Assembly: GCA_007258455.2 (NCBI GenBank) | Contig: VDFB02139091.1 | Span: 1 to 64,000 of the forward strand | DNA from: Sequoia sempervirens | Lineage: Eukaryota > Streptophyta > Pinopsida > Cupressales > Cupressaceae | Direction of reading: 5' to 3' | Length of the DNA: 64,000 nucleotides | Part shown: one piece after another, positions 21,784 through 31,257 of the stretch | Numbering within the stretch: the stretch's first letter is position 1 | Layout of the letters: each line of letters opens with the position of its first letter | Position numbers and translations under genes: made by a program | Notes under the pieces: generated by a model | What the model was told of the DNA's origin: nothing | The model's input: only the letters and a program-made list of their open reading frames with translations | The model's database searches: none

Positions 21784-22236
21784 TTGTTGGTATGTGGTGA
21801 CTGATCATGCAAATATTGTACACTCATAACATGATTTTCCCACTAACATAGCAAGGTTTTTTCTCGCTGACATGTCAAGGTTTTTTCCTGCTGACACGTC
21901 AAGGTTTTTTCCTGTTGACATGTCAAGGTTTTTCTATTAACACATCAAATGAAAAATGACCTTGTAAAACCCTAATTCTAGAAGCTTCCAAAAAAGCTTG
22001 TTATAAGTGGTTGGGATGTATGTTGTGAGATGGTATTCATGGGATTGTAATCTTTTTTGCACTAGATAATAAAATCATTGGGTGGTTGAGTTTCTATGGA
22101 TGTAGCCTAAATTTGGTGAACCATGTTAAATTTTTGTGTTGATCTATTTTGTGTTATTCTTCATTGTTATTTCTAGGTTATTTAATCTACATATAATTAT
22201 TAATTTTTATTTCTCCAATATACCTAAACCGGAACA
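21784..22236 (+). repeat. Copia B 3' LTR (end approximate)
   Basis: After the RNase H stop, purine-rich words CCAAGTGGGAGG (21734-21745) and AATTAAGAGA lead to TGTTGGTATGTGG at 21784, the usual copia LTR start. A TATA-like TTATAAGTGG lies at about 22001. The right end is placed at GGAACA (22236) only by length and the CA ending; no 5' LTR is available to confirm it. Confidence 0.65.
21844..21950 (+). promoter_or_regulatory. 24-bp tandem repeats with TGACATGTCA palindromes in copia LTR
   Basis: Four to five units of about 24 bp with the shared part CAAGGTTTTTTCCTG. Three carry TGACATGTCA or TGACACGTCA (21868-21877, 21892-21901, 21916-21925). The first and third are perfect 10-bp palindromes and the middle one holds an ACGT core. 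They lie about 80-150 bp upstream of the TATA-like box, where copia LTRs of the Tnt1/Tto1 type carry repeated enhancer boxes. Binding by bZIP-type factors is an inference. Confidence 0.6.
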
Positions 22237-23035
22237 ATCAATACTCTACAACATCCCATAATATTCCAGCATCATCAAAATATTTTGCAACACTGCTACA
22301 ACTATCTACAACTGAGGATATCATCATCTTATGCAACCAACAACACTGCCATAGGCATACTACTCACTAACCAACCTTGTGGAACACTTGAACACACAAA
22401 AATCCAAGGGAAGATAGATACAGACAATATTATCACATTCCCAAATCTACAAGATAGGAAACCATAATGCAAAGAAATGTGGAGCAGTTCCATTTCTCCC
22501 AGACAACCTTCTACACAGGCAACACATTGTTAAACACATCTTCCACTATTGCATGATCCATAACCTAAAACTCTAGATATAGAACCTCTAAACATGTATG
22601 ATCATTACATCCAAACCACACAAACATATCTTCAACCATGAATAAATGTGGAGCATAACATTGAATACACCTTTGTCACACTACACAATCTTTTATTCAA
22701 ATTTTCTCAAAAGCACTTGGAAACCAAGTGAACTAGTTGCATCAAGAACAACACAAACACCTTCTCAACATATATATATCATCTGCAAAAATTTATCAAT
22801 ACCACAAACACTTCTCAACATGACCACACTAGAGGTTGACAGCAAATCACAACACTAATGACAACATAGTGCAACAATCTCCCTAACTATATTGGAGGTT
22901 GACACCAATGACAACACTAATTAAAATACCAATAATCTCCAATAGACCCTTGTTGCTTCATTGGTGCAAGGATACAAAGGAAATGAATCTATAGTGAAAT
23001 TCTTCTATTTATAGCTCCATTCTTTTATATGTCGT
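22237..23035. other. Unassigned non-coding sequence
   Basis: Rich in ACAAC/CACAAC words with only short open frames (up to 70 codons) of no recognisable family. A short imperfect direct repeat (AGAGGTTGACAGCAAATCACAACACTAATGACAA, then GGAGGTTGACACCAATGACAACAC) spans 22829-22920. I see no gene. Confidence 0.4.
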
Positions 23036-24123
23036 AAAAAAATATTCCTTTGTGTTTTTCCTTTTGGGGATGATGCAATGCATTGAGACATTTAGGTATA
23101 TTTCATATTGACCCAAAAAAAAAAAAATCTCTCTCTACATGTCATTCTTCCATTGTGTTTTTTGTTCTGTGAGTATTTGGGGAATGATGCCAATTTTAGA
23201 GAGCTCTATTATATCATTGTAGAAAAGACATATGCTGACCTCATATTCGTGGATCCCTTACATGTTCATCCTTTGCATTGTTTGTTGCATTGCATCTAGG
23301 GGTAACCCCTTATCATAGCATAGCTTTATTTTGAAACATATCACTGGCATAGGGCTTTCCAAATAAGCTCTCATGACCATTTATCATTTTTCTACCTTAG
23401 AGCAATTGCTCACAGCATGGTGTTTAGCAATTTATTTAAGGTGGGGCCATACACTAGCATTATTTGCTTCACTTTGTTCATGTGCATTGGACTTAGTAAT
23501 GCATTGACATTAACATTGAAATTTTTTCTTCACTTTGCTCACACGTGTTGAACTTAGTGTTATGTTGGCATAGCATTTTGAGCATTTTTGTGGCACCTTA
23601 TCAAAATTATAAGGGAGTATAATTCTTTTAGGGCTATGGGTACACACCTAGTGAATATCATAATTCACTAGACCTTGTGTGTTTATCATTTTTCTACTTT
23701 GTCTCAGGGGCTCACCTAGTGAATACTAGACTTCACTAGTTTGTGTTCAATGTTGCCTTCGGTCTGTGATTCACCTAGAAAATATTAGACTTTATAAGCC
23801 TGTGAGTCATAAACACCTTTGGTGTTGTTCCTAGCATAATGCAACTTGCTAGCCTGTGATTATCTATACCCTCCTTTTGCATTTTATATTGGCATTGTGT
23901 ATGATTGTGTATGTTGTCTTGCTAGTGTGCTCCTTTGTGCTTATGTTGATTTTTCATGGGATCTTGGATCCTAGGGGCTTGTGCATCCCCTAGATTCATT
24001 GTCATCCTATCTCTTCAACATTTGTACAATTGAACCCCTCTTGACATATTTTCTATTTTAGTGTGAGTGTGAGCATAAATTCACACTCTTACTAAAGTGG
24101 GGACTAAAAGTAGCATCATAAAT
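23036..24123 (+). other. 3' non-coding region of a second Tat-like element
   Basis: Homologous to 43890-45187: both share a GGGATGATGCAA(T/G)GCAT segment, GACATTTAGGT, GGGAATGATG, and GGCATAGGGCTTTCCAAATAAGCTCTCATG, and both end with an ACTAAAGTGGGG polypurine-like word (24092-24103 here). Two inverted repeats lie inside: CTAGTGAAT/ATTCACTAG (23648-23671) and CTAGTGAA/TTCACTAG (23716-23739). No coding sequence. The element's gag-pol is absent to the left. Confidence 0.6.
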
Positions 24124-25550
24124 TGTCACCCTTGACAATTTCACTCTATTTTTTCTCCCCCTTAAGTTATTGGACCTAATTGAACAATCAATTTCATAAA
24201 TTGTGTGTTTCGTGGCCCATTTTAAACATTTTCTAACAATTTGCAAGCATAAAACAAATTCTCTCATTTAATACTTTTCCCTTGACTCCTTAAGTTTCAG
24301 AAAATAGGTCTAGGACACTAGTGCCTAGGGTGCCTGTATGTCCCCCTATTTTGGCTCCAAATTCAAATATGTCAGTGTCAATGTTTTATTGTTTTAAATT
24401 CAAATATCTAAAGTCAGCTATCGAGATTTAATTTTTGGGAAATTAGAATAATTGTGTATAAATACCTAGTCATTACATCATTTGAAATCTAACAAGAAAG
24501 AAGTGAAAGAGTTCAGCATCAAGAGCAAGAATTATTGTCAAGAGCATTATCAAATAAGTAAATAGCATTATTTCAAAGATTTATTGCAGCAATTCAAGAT
24601 CCAAACATCATATCAAAATTTATGTGAGTGTGTTAATGTTTATTTTTTTATATTGTTTGTGAGATATAATCCTTGTAGGTCTTCAAGAAATTCAAGTAAG
24701 GTCCAAGCCTTGAGGATATGTGTATGACTTCAATCCTTCAAGGAAGGCTTTAAAGGGTGGTGAGTTGTAGAACTTTATGGATTCATCATTCCTTCCTATC
24801 ATTTATCCATTTATCATTGACATTGCCATTATGGAAGTGGAAACACTAACATAGGGCTTGACCAAGGCAAGCCCCTAAATGGCATAACCTTTCTTCTCTC
24901 TTTGAATGTGCAGGTTTCAGGTTTGAAGAATATTGAAGGAATTTTGAAGATCAATTATTCATTGTTGCAATTTAAACCCTACACACTGACAACTCATAGA
25001 AACTTAGTTATAGAATTATCTGACTATGATCTGACAGTGTGAAAAGTGGGAAATAGAAGCTTTGATCTAACACTGGTCAGAGGACTACGAAAATAGATCT
25101 GAATTAGCCCTACAAATATAGTGGCACTCGGGGTGCCTATGTCTTGAATTTTTAGCTCCAAATTTATATCACAAGTGCATAGTGTCTTTCTTATTCTATT
25201 TTGTAGTCTGTTTCTGTTTGTGATTTCTCAAATCTACTATATTTACATTAGAATAGTAATTTGCATCATTATGTCAATTGAACTATTGCATTTCATCCTT
25301 AGGTCACTTTCAGATTTGGTCTGGGGTTGGTTGACTCACCTATTAGGCTATAAGTTAATCATATACCTTGTCCAAATCAAATCACACCCCCATTCCATAC
25401 ATTTTCAATGAAATTATGGGGAGGTGTTCAAACACTAAGGTGAAAAATCTAAGGTTTCCCTTTCCCAACATTTCAAAAATTAAATCAATATTAAATTACT
25501 TCTTATTTCCTCAATGGTTATTTTTTTTAGAAATTGATCTTAGGGATTAA
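24124..25550 (+). repeat. LTR of the second Tat-like element (right end approximate)
   Basis: Starts TGTCACCCTTGACAATTTCAC after the purine tract, matching TGCATCCCTTTACATTTTCAC at 45188. A TATA box, TGTATAAATACC, is at about 24454, followed by CAAG/ATTATT-rich sequence and a GGCTTGACCAAGGCAAGCCCC block (24856) that matches GGTTTGACCAAAGCAAACCCC at 50796. Similarity to the other copy fades after about 25150, so the end is uncertain. Confidence 0.55.
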
Positions 25551-26773
25551 TTAAGGCTCATAAAATTAGAACTAGGTCTATTTACATGTATTAAGAATGT
25601 ACAATATAGTTATCTATATACAAGCGCCATCCTCTACATATAATTTTTGCACATGATAAATAATATTGTTGACATTGTTAAGTTTTTATTTTAGTGCCTA
25701 TATTTTAAATTCTTGATAGATTCTACTCATTGCATTCCAATTTTTTTTGTAGGTTTCAAGAGGGAGCAATCATTACATGGATAATGTATTGAAGAGATAT
25801 TGTTAAGTGTATCATTTTATGAGTATCCAAAAAATTTTACTTTCATGTTGATTCCTTTGTTTAATTAGATGCATCTTCATAGCAGTTGAAATTCAAGTCA
25901 AATTAGGGGAAAAATTTAATAGTGGTATTTATATTCCTTAAACTTTTACAATTTTTTTTGGACTCAATTTGACTAGGTTAGCCACTATACAATGGATAGC
26001 ATACAAATGGAATTGTTTTACACTAAGAGTTGACACATTCCCTAAATCCAGTCTATCTCTAAAATTCCCTATAAATTAGTTGCAATCCTTCATTTACTCA
26101 AATCTACATGCCTAGTTTGATTCCTTGACATAAAATTGATTCTATTTCAATTCAACATGGAACCAATCCATGAATTTTTTAAAATTTAAAATTCAAACTA
26201 AAACTCCCTTAAATTAGTTATTATTGGATGATTTGAAGTGTGAATAACTTCAAATTGTATTCTAGTGTGTTTTATGAAAGGAAAAACCTTAATTCATTTT
26301 AACAAGTCAGGGAATCTAGAATTTTCACTTAATACATGTATTATTCAAGAATCATGTATAATTATTTGCTACCACACCAAGATCTACATACTTAGCAAGT
26401 AAGCATATTGCATGGTTGCTTGTATTCAATTTTTAATCATTTCATTGAATTAACTAACCTACTTGGGTTTGACTAAGAACACTACCCTCACTTAGCAAGC
26501 TCCAAAAATGTATTAATCATGTGACACTACTAGTTCAATATTGGAAATTTAGATATAAGGTGAGTCAAACTAGCTTTTAGATCACTAAACCTAGTAGGTT
26601 GATTTCATGCATAGAGGGTCAATTTCACACCACACAATTGACCTAAACTATGTTTTGATTTCATGTCAAACTGAAACAAAATATAATTTACTACTTGTAA
26701 AATAATTATAAGGTGTGATTTGATACTAGAACATCATTTTCGATCAATGTGCGAGTTTAAAATACAACACCAT
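25551..26773. other. Unassigned AT-rich non-coding sequence
   Basis: No open frame with family similarity, no structured repeat seen. It may be old unrecognisable element DNA between the Tat-like LTR and chromovirus A. Confidence 0.4.
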
Positions 26774-27118
26774 TGCTACGCCCTTGATATTGGTGTACAT
26801 CGGATTATGAATAGTCGACTTGTGGCTATCTTAACTCTTAATTAAGTCATATTATCATTATTATTTTGTTATTTAGTTATTTAGATCAGTCTAAGGCTTG
26901 TATAGGGCTATCTAAGTAGTCCTGGGTGATATCCTAGGCATAAATAGGTATATATAGGAGGTAGTGAGTCTTATTTTAGGATCATATTGTGAATTGTGTT
27001 CTCATTAGAAATATTTGGAGGTTTCCCCCTCAAATTGGCTTGTTATTCTTAGTTATTATCAAGTATTTTTAGCATATCTCATATCATATTCTTCTTTTGT
27101 GCAAGTTATTTCATTACA
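26774..27118 (+). repeat. 5' LTR of chromovirus A
   Basis: A short LTR of about 345 bp. The right end TTCATTACA is fixed by the primer-binding site 2 bp downstream. The left end TGCTACGCCCTTG is inferred from the typical chromovirus LTR start. A TATA box, TATATATA, lies at 26949-26956. No 3' LTR remains, because the element is truncated near 39250. Confidence 0.65.
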
Positions 27119-27120
27119 TG

Positions 27121-27132
27121 TGGTATCAGAGC
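27121..27132 (+). other. Primer-binding site (initiator tRNA-Met) of chromovirus A
   Basis: TGGTATCAGAGC is exactly complementary to the 3' end of plant initiator tRNA-Met, the standard primer for many plant Ty3/gypsy and Ty1/copia elements. It fixes the element's orientation as plus. Confidence 0.9.
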
Positions 27133-27619
27133 ATGATCTTGGCACCGTAGAGGCAAGGCATCTTCTTAATATTGGTTATTTTGGAAGGTGCATATCATTC
27201 ATATTTTGGTGAATTTTCTTATGATTTTTGAAGACCACATTGAAGAAGCTATAGTCCATATTTTAGAGGAATGGAGTAGAATTGAGTGAATTATTCCATA
27301 ATTAGGGTATCTACACAATTTATTTGGAATCTACATATCACTCACATCCTATCGAATTGGAGCTTGGTTTTTATTAGGTTTTTGAAGAAATTGTAGAGGA
27401 GCATATAGTCCAAAATTTGGATAAATTGAAGTAGAAACAAGCGAGTTATTGCAAAATTATGGTTTCCAACAAATTCGCTCTTAGGGTTGTAAATATGCTA
27501 ATTTCTTGGAGTTTTTTCTGGGTAAGTGGTATATTGAGCCTAGTAAGTTACAGTTAAAATTTTAGAGGATTTAAGTTTCATTTGTGTGATTTATTGAAAA
27601 ATTATTTTCTACCATCATG

Positions 27620-28580
27620 TTGGGGCCTACAACAAGAGGCAAAAAAAATGCTACCACATCGGGGAAATCTTCAGAGAATGAGGGAGTAAAAAATGAGGAT
27701 TTTATCCCTAAGGATGAAATAAACAAATTCAAGGGTGATATTTAATCATTAGAGAAGAAGATTATGGAAGAAATTGGTGAATTGAAATCATTTATTCAAG
27801 GTATGTGGTGTAAGGGTGAAGATTCACCTCATAAGTGGAAGATAATGCTTTTTTTGGAAATGAATTCCTTGGTCTTGACTTGGGTTTCAAGAAGGATCCT
27901 CCATTTAATAATCATATGCCAAGGAAATTCATACCTAAGTTGGATATGAGAAAGTTTGATGGCAAGGATCCAACCAATTGGCTATGTCAAATGGAGTGGT
28001 TCTTTGATATTCATCATGTTCCTAGTCAACAAAAGGTGGCAATGGCATCATTATACCTAGAACTAGGTCAATTTATTTGGAATCGTTGGTTATGTGATGA
28101 GAAGAGAAAAAAGGGTTGTGTGGTCACATGGTCAGTTTTTTAAGAGAAACTTTCTACCCATTATGGAGATAACTTTATGGATAGCTACTTTTTCCAACTT
28201 GCCAAATTAAAGAAAATAGGCATGGTCAAGGATTAAATTCAACAATTTCAAACCCTTTATCTAAGAGTAGAGAATGTGGTAGAAGAAAATATGAAGGAAC
28301 CATTTCTAGGTGGTTTAAAGGATCACATAAAATATGAAGTATGATTATTCCAACCACAACCCTTATCGCAAGCAATAGTAATGGTAAGAAAAGTGGAGGA
28401 GAATTTTTTGGCTTCTAAGAGATAAGGGAATATAAATTTCATCAAAAGGATATCTCCTACACATTCACTACCCTAACCTACTAGGTTGACTCCAAAAAAA
28501 ATTGAGGAGAAAAGAGAAAAAGGGTTAAGCTTCAATTGTGATGAAAAATATAACTTTGGGGACATAAATGCAGTGCAAAG
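27620..28580 (+). pseudogene. gag: Chromovirus A gag
   Basis: Begins near 27617 with GPTTRGKKNATTSGKSSENE. The core reads FIPKLDMRKFDGKDPTNWLC and then QMEWFFDIHHVPSQQKVAMA (27931-28050), the classic chromovirus gag signature. Later pieces (EENMKEPFLGGLKDHIKYEV) follow to a degraded zinc-knuckle region near 28540. TAA/TAG stops (for example 27744, 28141, 28234) and a frame change near 27835 disrupt it. A leader of about 0.5 kb (27133-27616) separates it from the primer site. Confidence 0.8.
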
Positions 28581-28583
28581 AAA

Positions 28584-28969
28584 TTGTTCTATATTGAAGG
28601 TCTGAGTGAGGAAGATGAGGAGGAACCAATATTAGAAGGTGAAAGGGAGTCAGATGAGGAATCACATGATTCCCAACCAATCATTTCTTGTCATGCACTT
28701 TTAGGTTTTAGTGCTCCTCAAACTCTCAAGGTAGTTGGTTACTTAAGGAAGCAAAAACAAACAGTGTTGATTGATTCAGGTAGTACTCATAATTTAATCA
28801 ACAAAAATTTGGCTACTCATTTAAATTGTTTTATATATCCAGCTCTAGAGATTTAGGTCTTGATTGGAAATGGTGGTACTGTTAGTTTCTCTAAAATATT
28901 CCATAACATTAAGTTATCAATGGGATATTATCACCTTCATAACCCAATGTATGCTATCTCCATGGTTGT
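28584..28969 (+). pseudogene. Chromovirus A protease
   Basis: An acidic spacer leads to the retropepsin motif VLIDSGSTHNLINKNLATHL (28767-28826), with the canonical DSGS triad. A TAG at 28855-28857 and other lesions follow. Sequence continues through YHLHNPMYAISMVVV, where an LTR has inserted at 28970; the reading resumes at 36650 with LGVQWLTTL. Confidence 0.85.
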
Positions 28970-29733
28970 TGTAGACACATAAAAATGACCTAGCCCTGCA
29001 AGCTCTATTGTCGCCATATTTCTTCTTGACATTATTGAAATATTTATGTCCTTGGTCCACTTTCAACTATTAATTAAATAATTCATAATTATTTAATTAA
29101 TTCATGTCTTTATTCCTCTTGATTATTTAAATAAATAAATTTTATTTATTTATTTAAATGTGTCACTAATTGTCTAATGTATTTCCATAATTAAATAAAT
29201 TCATAAATTTAGTTAATTATCTTTGTCCATTATGTCCTTTGATCTAATGAATGTGCTAGATGATAATAAACCTGAGCGGAGAAGAACGATGGTCAACGTC
29301 GTTGTTCGCAGAGCTAGGGCATCCGCGCCCTAGCTCCTCTCTAGTTTTTCTGTTTCTACGCGGTGAGGGGGGGCCTGTGTCTGCGTGTTGGGGGGGCGAA
29401 TCTTCTGTGCTTTGTTGTGGGTGAGTTTGGGGGGCGTGCGGTGGCTGGGGGGCTCTTTTTGCCTGCGGCTGACCTCCCTTCATTTTCCTTGGTGATTGGT
29501 GTGTGCGGCCAGGCTTGTGGTCGTGGCTGGGGCTTGTGGGGGCTATCTCCCTCTAGTCTGGGTGAGCCTGGGAGGGGTGGCGGTTTCTGCTTGGTGGAAG
29601 GTGGGGACTGCTGTGGAGTGTGGTGTTTTGTCCGGGTGTTGAAGCTGGTTAGGTGTGGGGTTTTCTGCCTGGGGCTAGTGGTGGGCTTTCGGCTGAGGGG
29701 TGTGGGTTTGGGTGGTGCCTCATCCTTTCCTCA

Positions 29734-31257
29734 ATGGAGCTTGGGGAGCCTTCGGGGGAGGGACCTAAGCTGGATTTTAGGTCTGCTCTAGGCTCGAATC
29801 CCTTGCTTTCGGGGTCTCATCTTCATGATAATATTTTATTTTCTCAGAATTTGGAGAAGAATGAGGCAGTTTCGTCAGGAGGGTTTCGTGTGCCCAAGAT
29901 TAACGGCTGCCTTGAAAGATGTAAAGAGAGGCCAAATGTGGTGATCCCGATGGAGATGCTCACTGAAGATATTGAATACTACTCACGACATTCGCTGTAC
30001 TACAAACTTTTGGGTTTAAAAATTTCATTGCAATATTTGGAGACCTGGGCCAGGAGGACTTGGATGCCAGTTGGTGAGATGGAGATTCGGCTCCTAGCCA
30101 ACAACTATTTCATGGTCACGTTTGACTGCATGGCAGATAGGATCAAGGTTTTTGAAGGAGGCCCTTATTTTTACAATCAGGTGGGCTTGTTTATCAAGCC
30201 ATGGCATGCGGGTTTCAATCCGGCTGAGGAGATTCCTAGTCGAGTTCCAGTCTGGGTTAGATTGCCAAGGCTACCGGTCGAGTGCTGGCGTGAAGATGTT
30301 CTGCATCTTCTCGCCTCAATGCTTGGTAAACCCGTTGGTTCGTCGCAGCAGACGCAGTTCAAAAAGGTAATGACATTTGCTCGATTCTGTGTGGAAATTG
30401 ATTTAAGTAAACCTTTGCCAGATTCTCTTGAAGTGAGTGCAGGCTCTCACTCATGGATTCAACAACTTGATTATGAGACCTTACCCTTTAGATGTCGGTT
30501 GTGTCATGAGTATGGCCACTTACTGCGTAGATGTCCAAGGGCCAAGCCTTTGGAGACTAATGCTTCACAGCCTCCTAAGAATCCTTCTGGGTTGGATAAG
30601 GGTAAGGGTCCTATTCTGGAAGGTGGTGCCGGGGAGGGCGGTTTTATTCCGGTCAGGAATCGGAATAGAAATAAGGGGCAGAAGAGGACTCTCAAAGAAA
30701 GGCAAGATGAGGACACTTTTAATAGATTCGAGGTATTGGATGATTTTAGTCAGCAGGAAGTGAATCCGGGTTTGGTGGACTTGGATCAAGGGACTATGGA
30801 AGTTGAACAGCAGGGGTCTCCTGTTCAGATAGTGCAAGTTTCTCAGCAGGAGGTGCATAAGGGTTTACCAAATGTAGTGCAGGATGGGAAAGATCTAGGG
30901 CTTGAAGGGCTCTGTTCAGAGGTTCTTTGTGCTCCACAAGTTGAGGAGAATGGGATTTTGGATTCAAACCATCAGTTGAGGACTCCGGAGGAACCATGTT
31001 GTGTTGTTGCTCCAGAAAAAAGCAAAGACGCTTCGGCCCACCACTCTCGGGGTTCGGGCTCGGAGTTAGGTAAGAGTAATAGGGTGTCTTCTCATTTGGG
31101 AATTCTTCAGAAGGATCTAAAAAAAGGTGGGACGGAAAAGGTCTCTAAGCTTGGCAGGAAGAAGGATGTGGAAAAGATCAGAATGATAGGGGAGAACTTG
31201 GTGGAGTCAGGGTCGGTTAAGACCTTGGATTCTCTCTTTTCGAGCCCCTTGAAATGA
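29734..31257 (+). CDS. LINE ORF1 (DUF4283 / zinc-knuckle RNA-binding protein)
   Basis: ORF1 proteins of plant L1 elements bind the element RNA to form the ribonucleoprotein used in target-primed reverse transcription. This frame is uninterrupted: 507 residues from the first ATG (29734, MELGEPSGEGPKLDF). An upstream in-frame extension to 29653 has no ATG. Residues about 45-235 form the DUF4283-like domain (ECWREDVLHLLASMLGKPVG region). A CCHC zinc knuckle, CRLCHEYGHLLRRC, lies at about 30492-30533. The C-terminal half is basic and low in structure. The TGA overlaps the ORF2 ATG as ATGA. Confidence 0.88.
   Translation: MELGEPSGEGPKLDFRSALGSNPLLSGSHLHDNILFSQNLEKNEAVSSGGFRVPKINGCLERCKERPNVVIPMEMLTEDIEYYSRHSLYYKLLGLKISLQYLETWARRTWMPVGEMEIRLLANNYFMVTFDCMADRIKVFEGGPYFYNQVGLFIKPWHAGFNPAEEIPSRVPVWVRLPRLPVECWREDVLHLLASMLGKPVGSSQQTQFKKVMTFARFCVEIDLSKPLPDSLEVSAGSHSWIQQLDYETLPFRCRLCHEYGHLLRRCPRAKPLETNASQPPKNPSGLDKGKGPILEGGAGEGGFIPVRNRNRNKGQKRTLKERQDEDTFNRFEVLDDFSQQEVNPGLVDLDQGTMEVEQQGSPVQIVQVSQQEVHKGLPNVVQDGKDLGLEGLCSEVLCAPQVEENGILDSNHQLRTPEEPCCVVAPEKSKDASAHHSRGSGSELGKSNRVSSHLGILQKDLKKGGTEKVSKLGRKKDVEKIRMIGENLVESGSVKTLDSLFSSPLK

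Noticed and set aside
22285..23299. Small open frames between copia B and the second Tat-like element
   Set aside because: All are 60-70 codons, with no family similarity, in AT-rich repeat-derived sequence.
27121..27132. tRNA gene
   Set aside because: The initiator tRNA-Met complement here is only the 12-base primer site; no cloverleaf follows.
29653..29733. N-terminal extension of LINE ORF1
   Set aside because: The extension begins at GTG; the first ATG in frame is 29734.
29363..29791. Gly-rich frame before LINE ORF1
   Set aside because: It falls in the GC-rich LINE 5' UTR and overlaps ORF1 in another frame; composition alone explains it.
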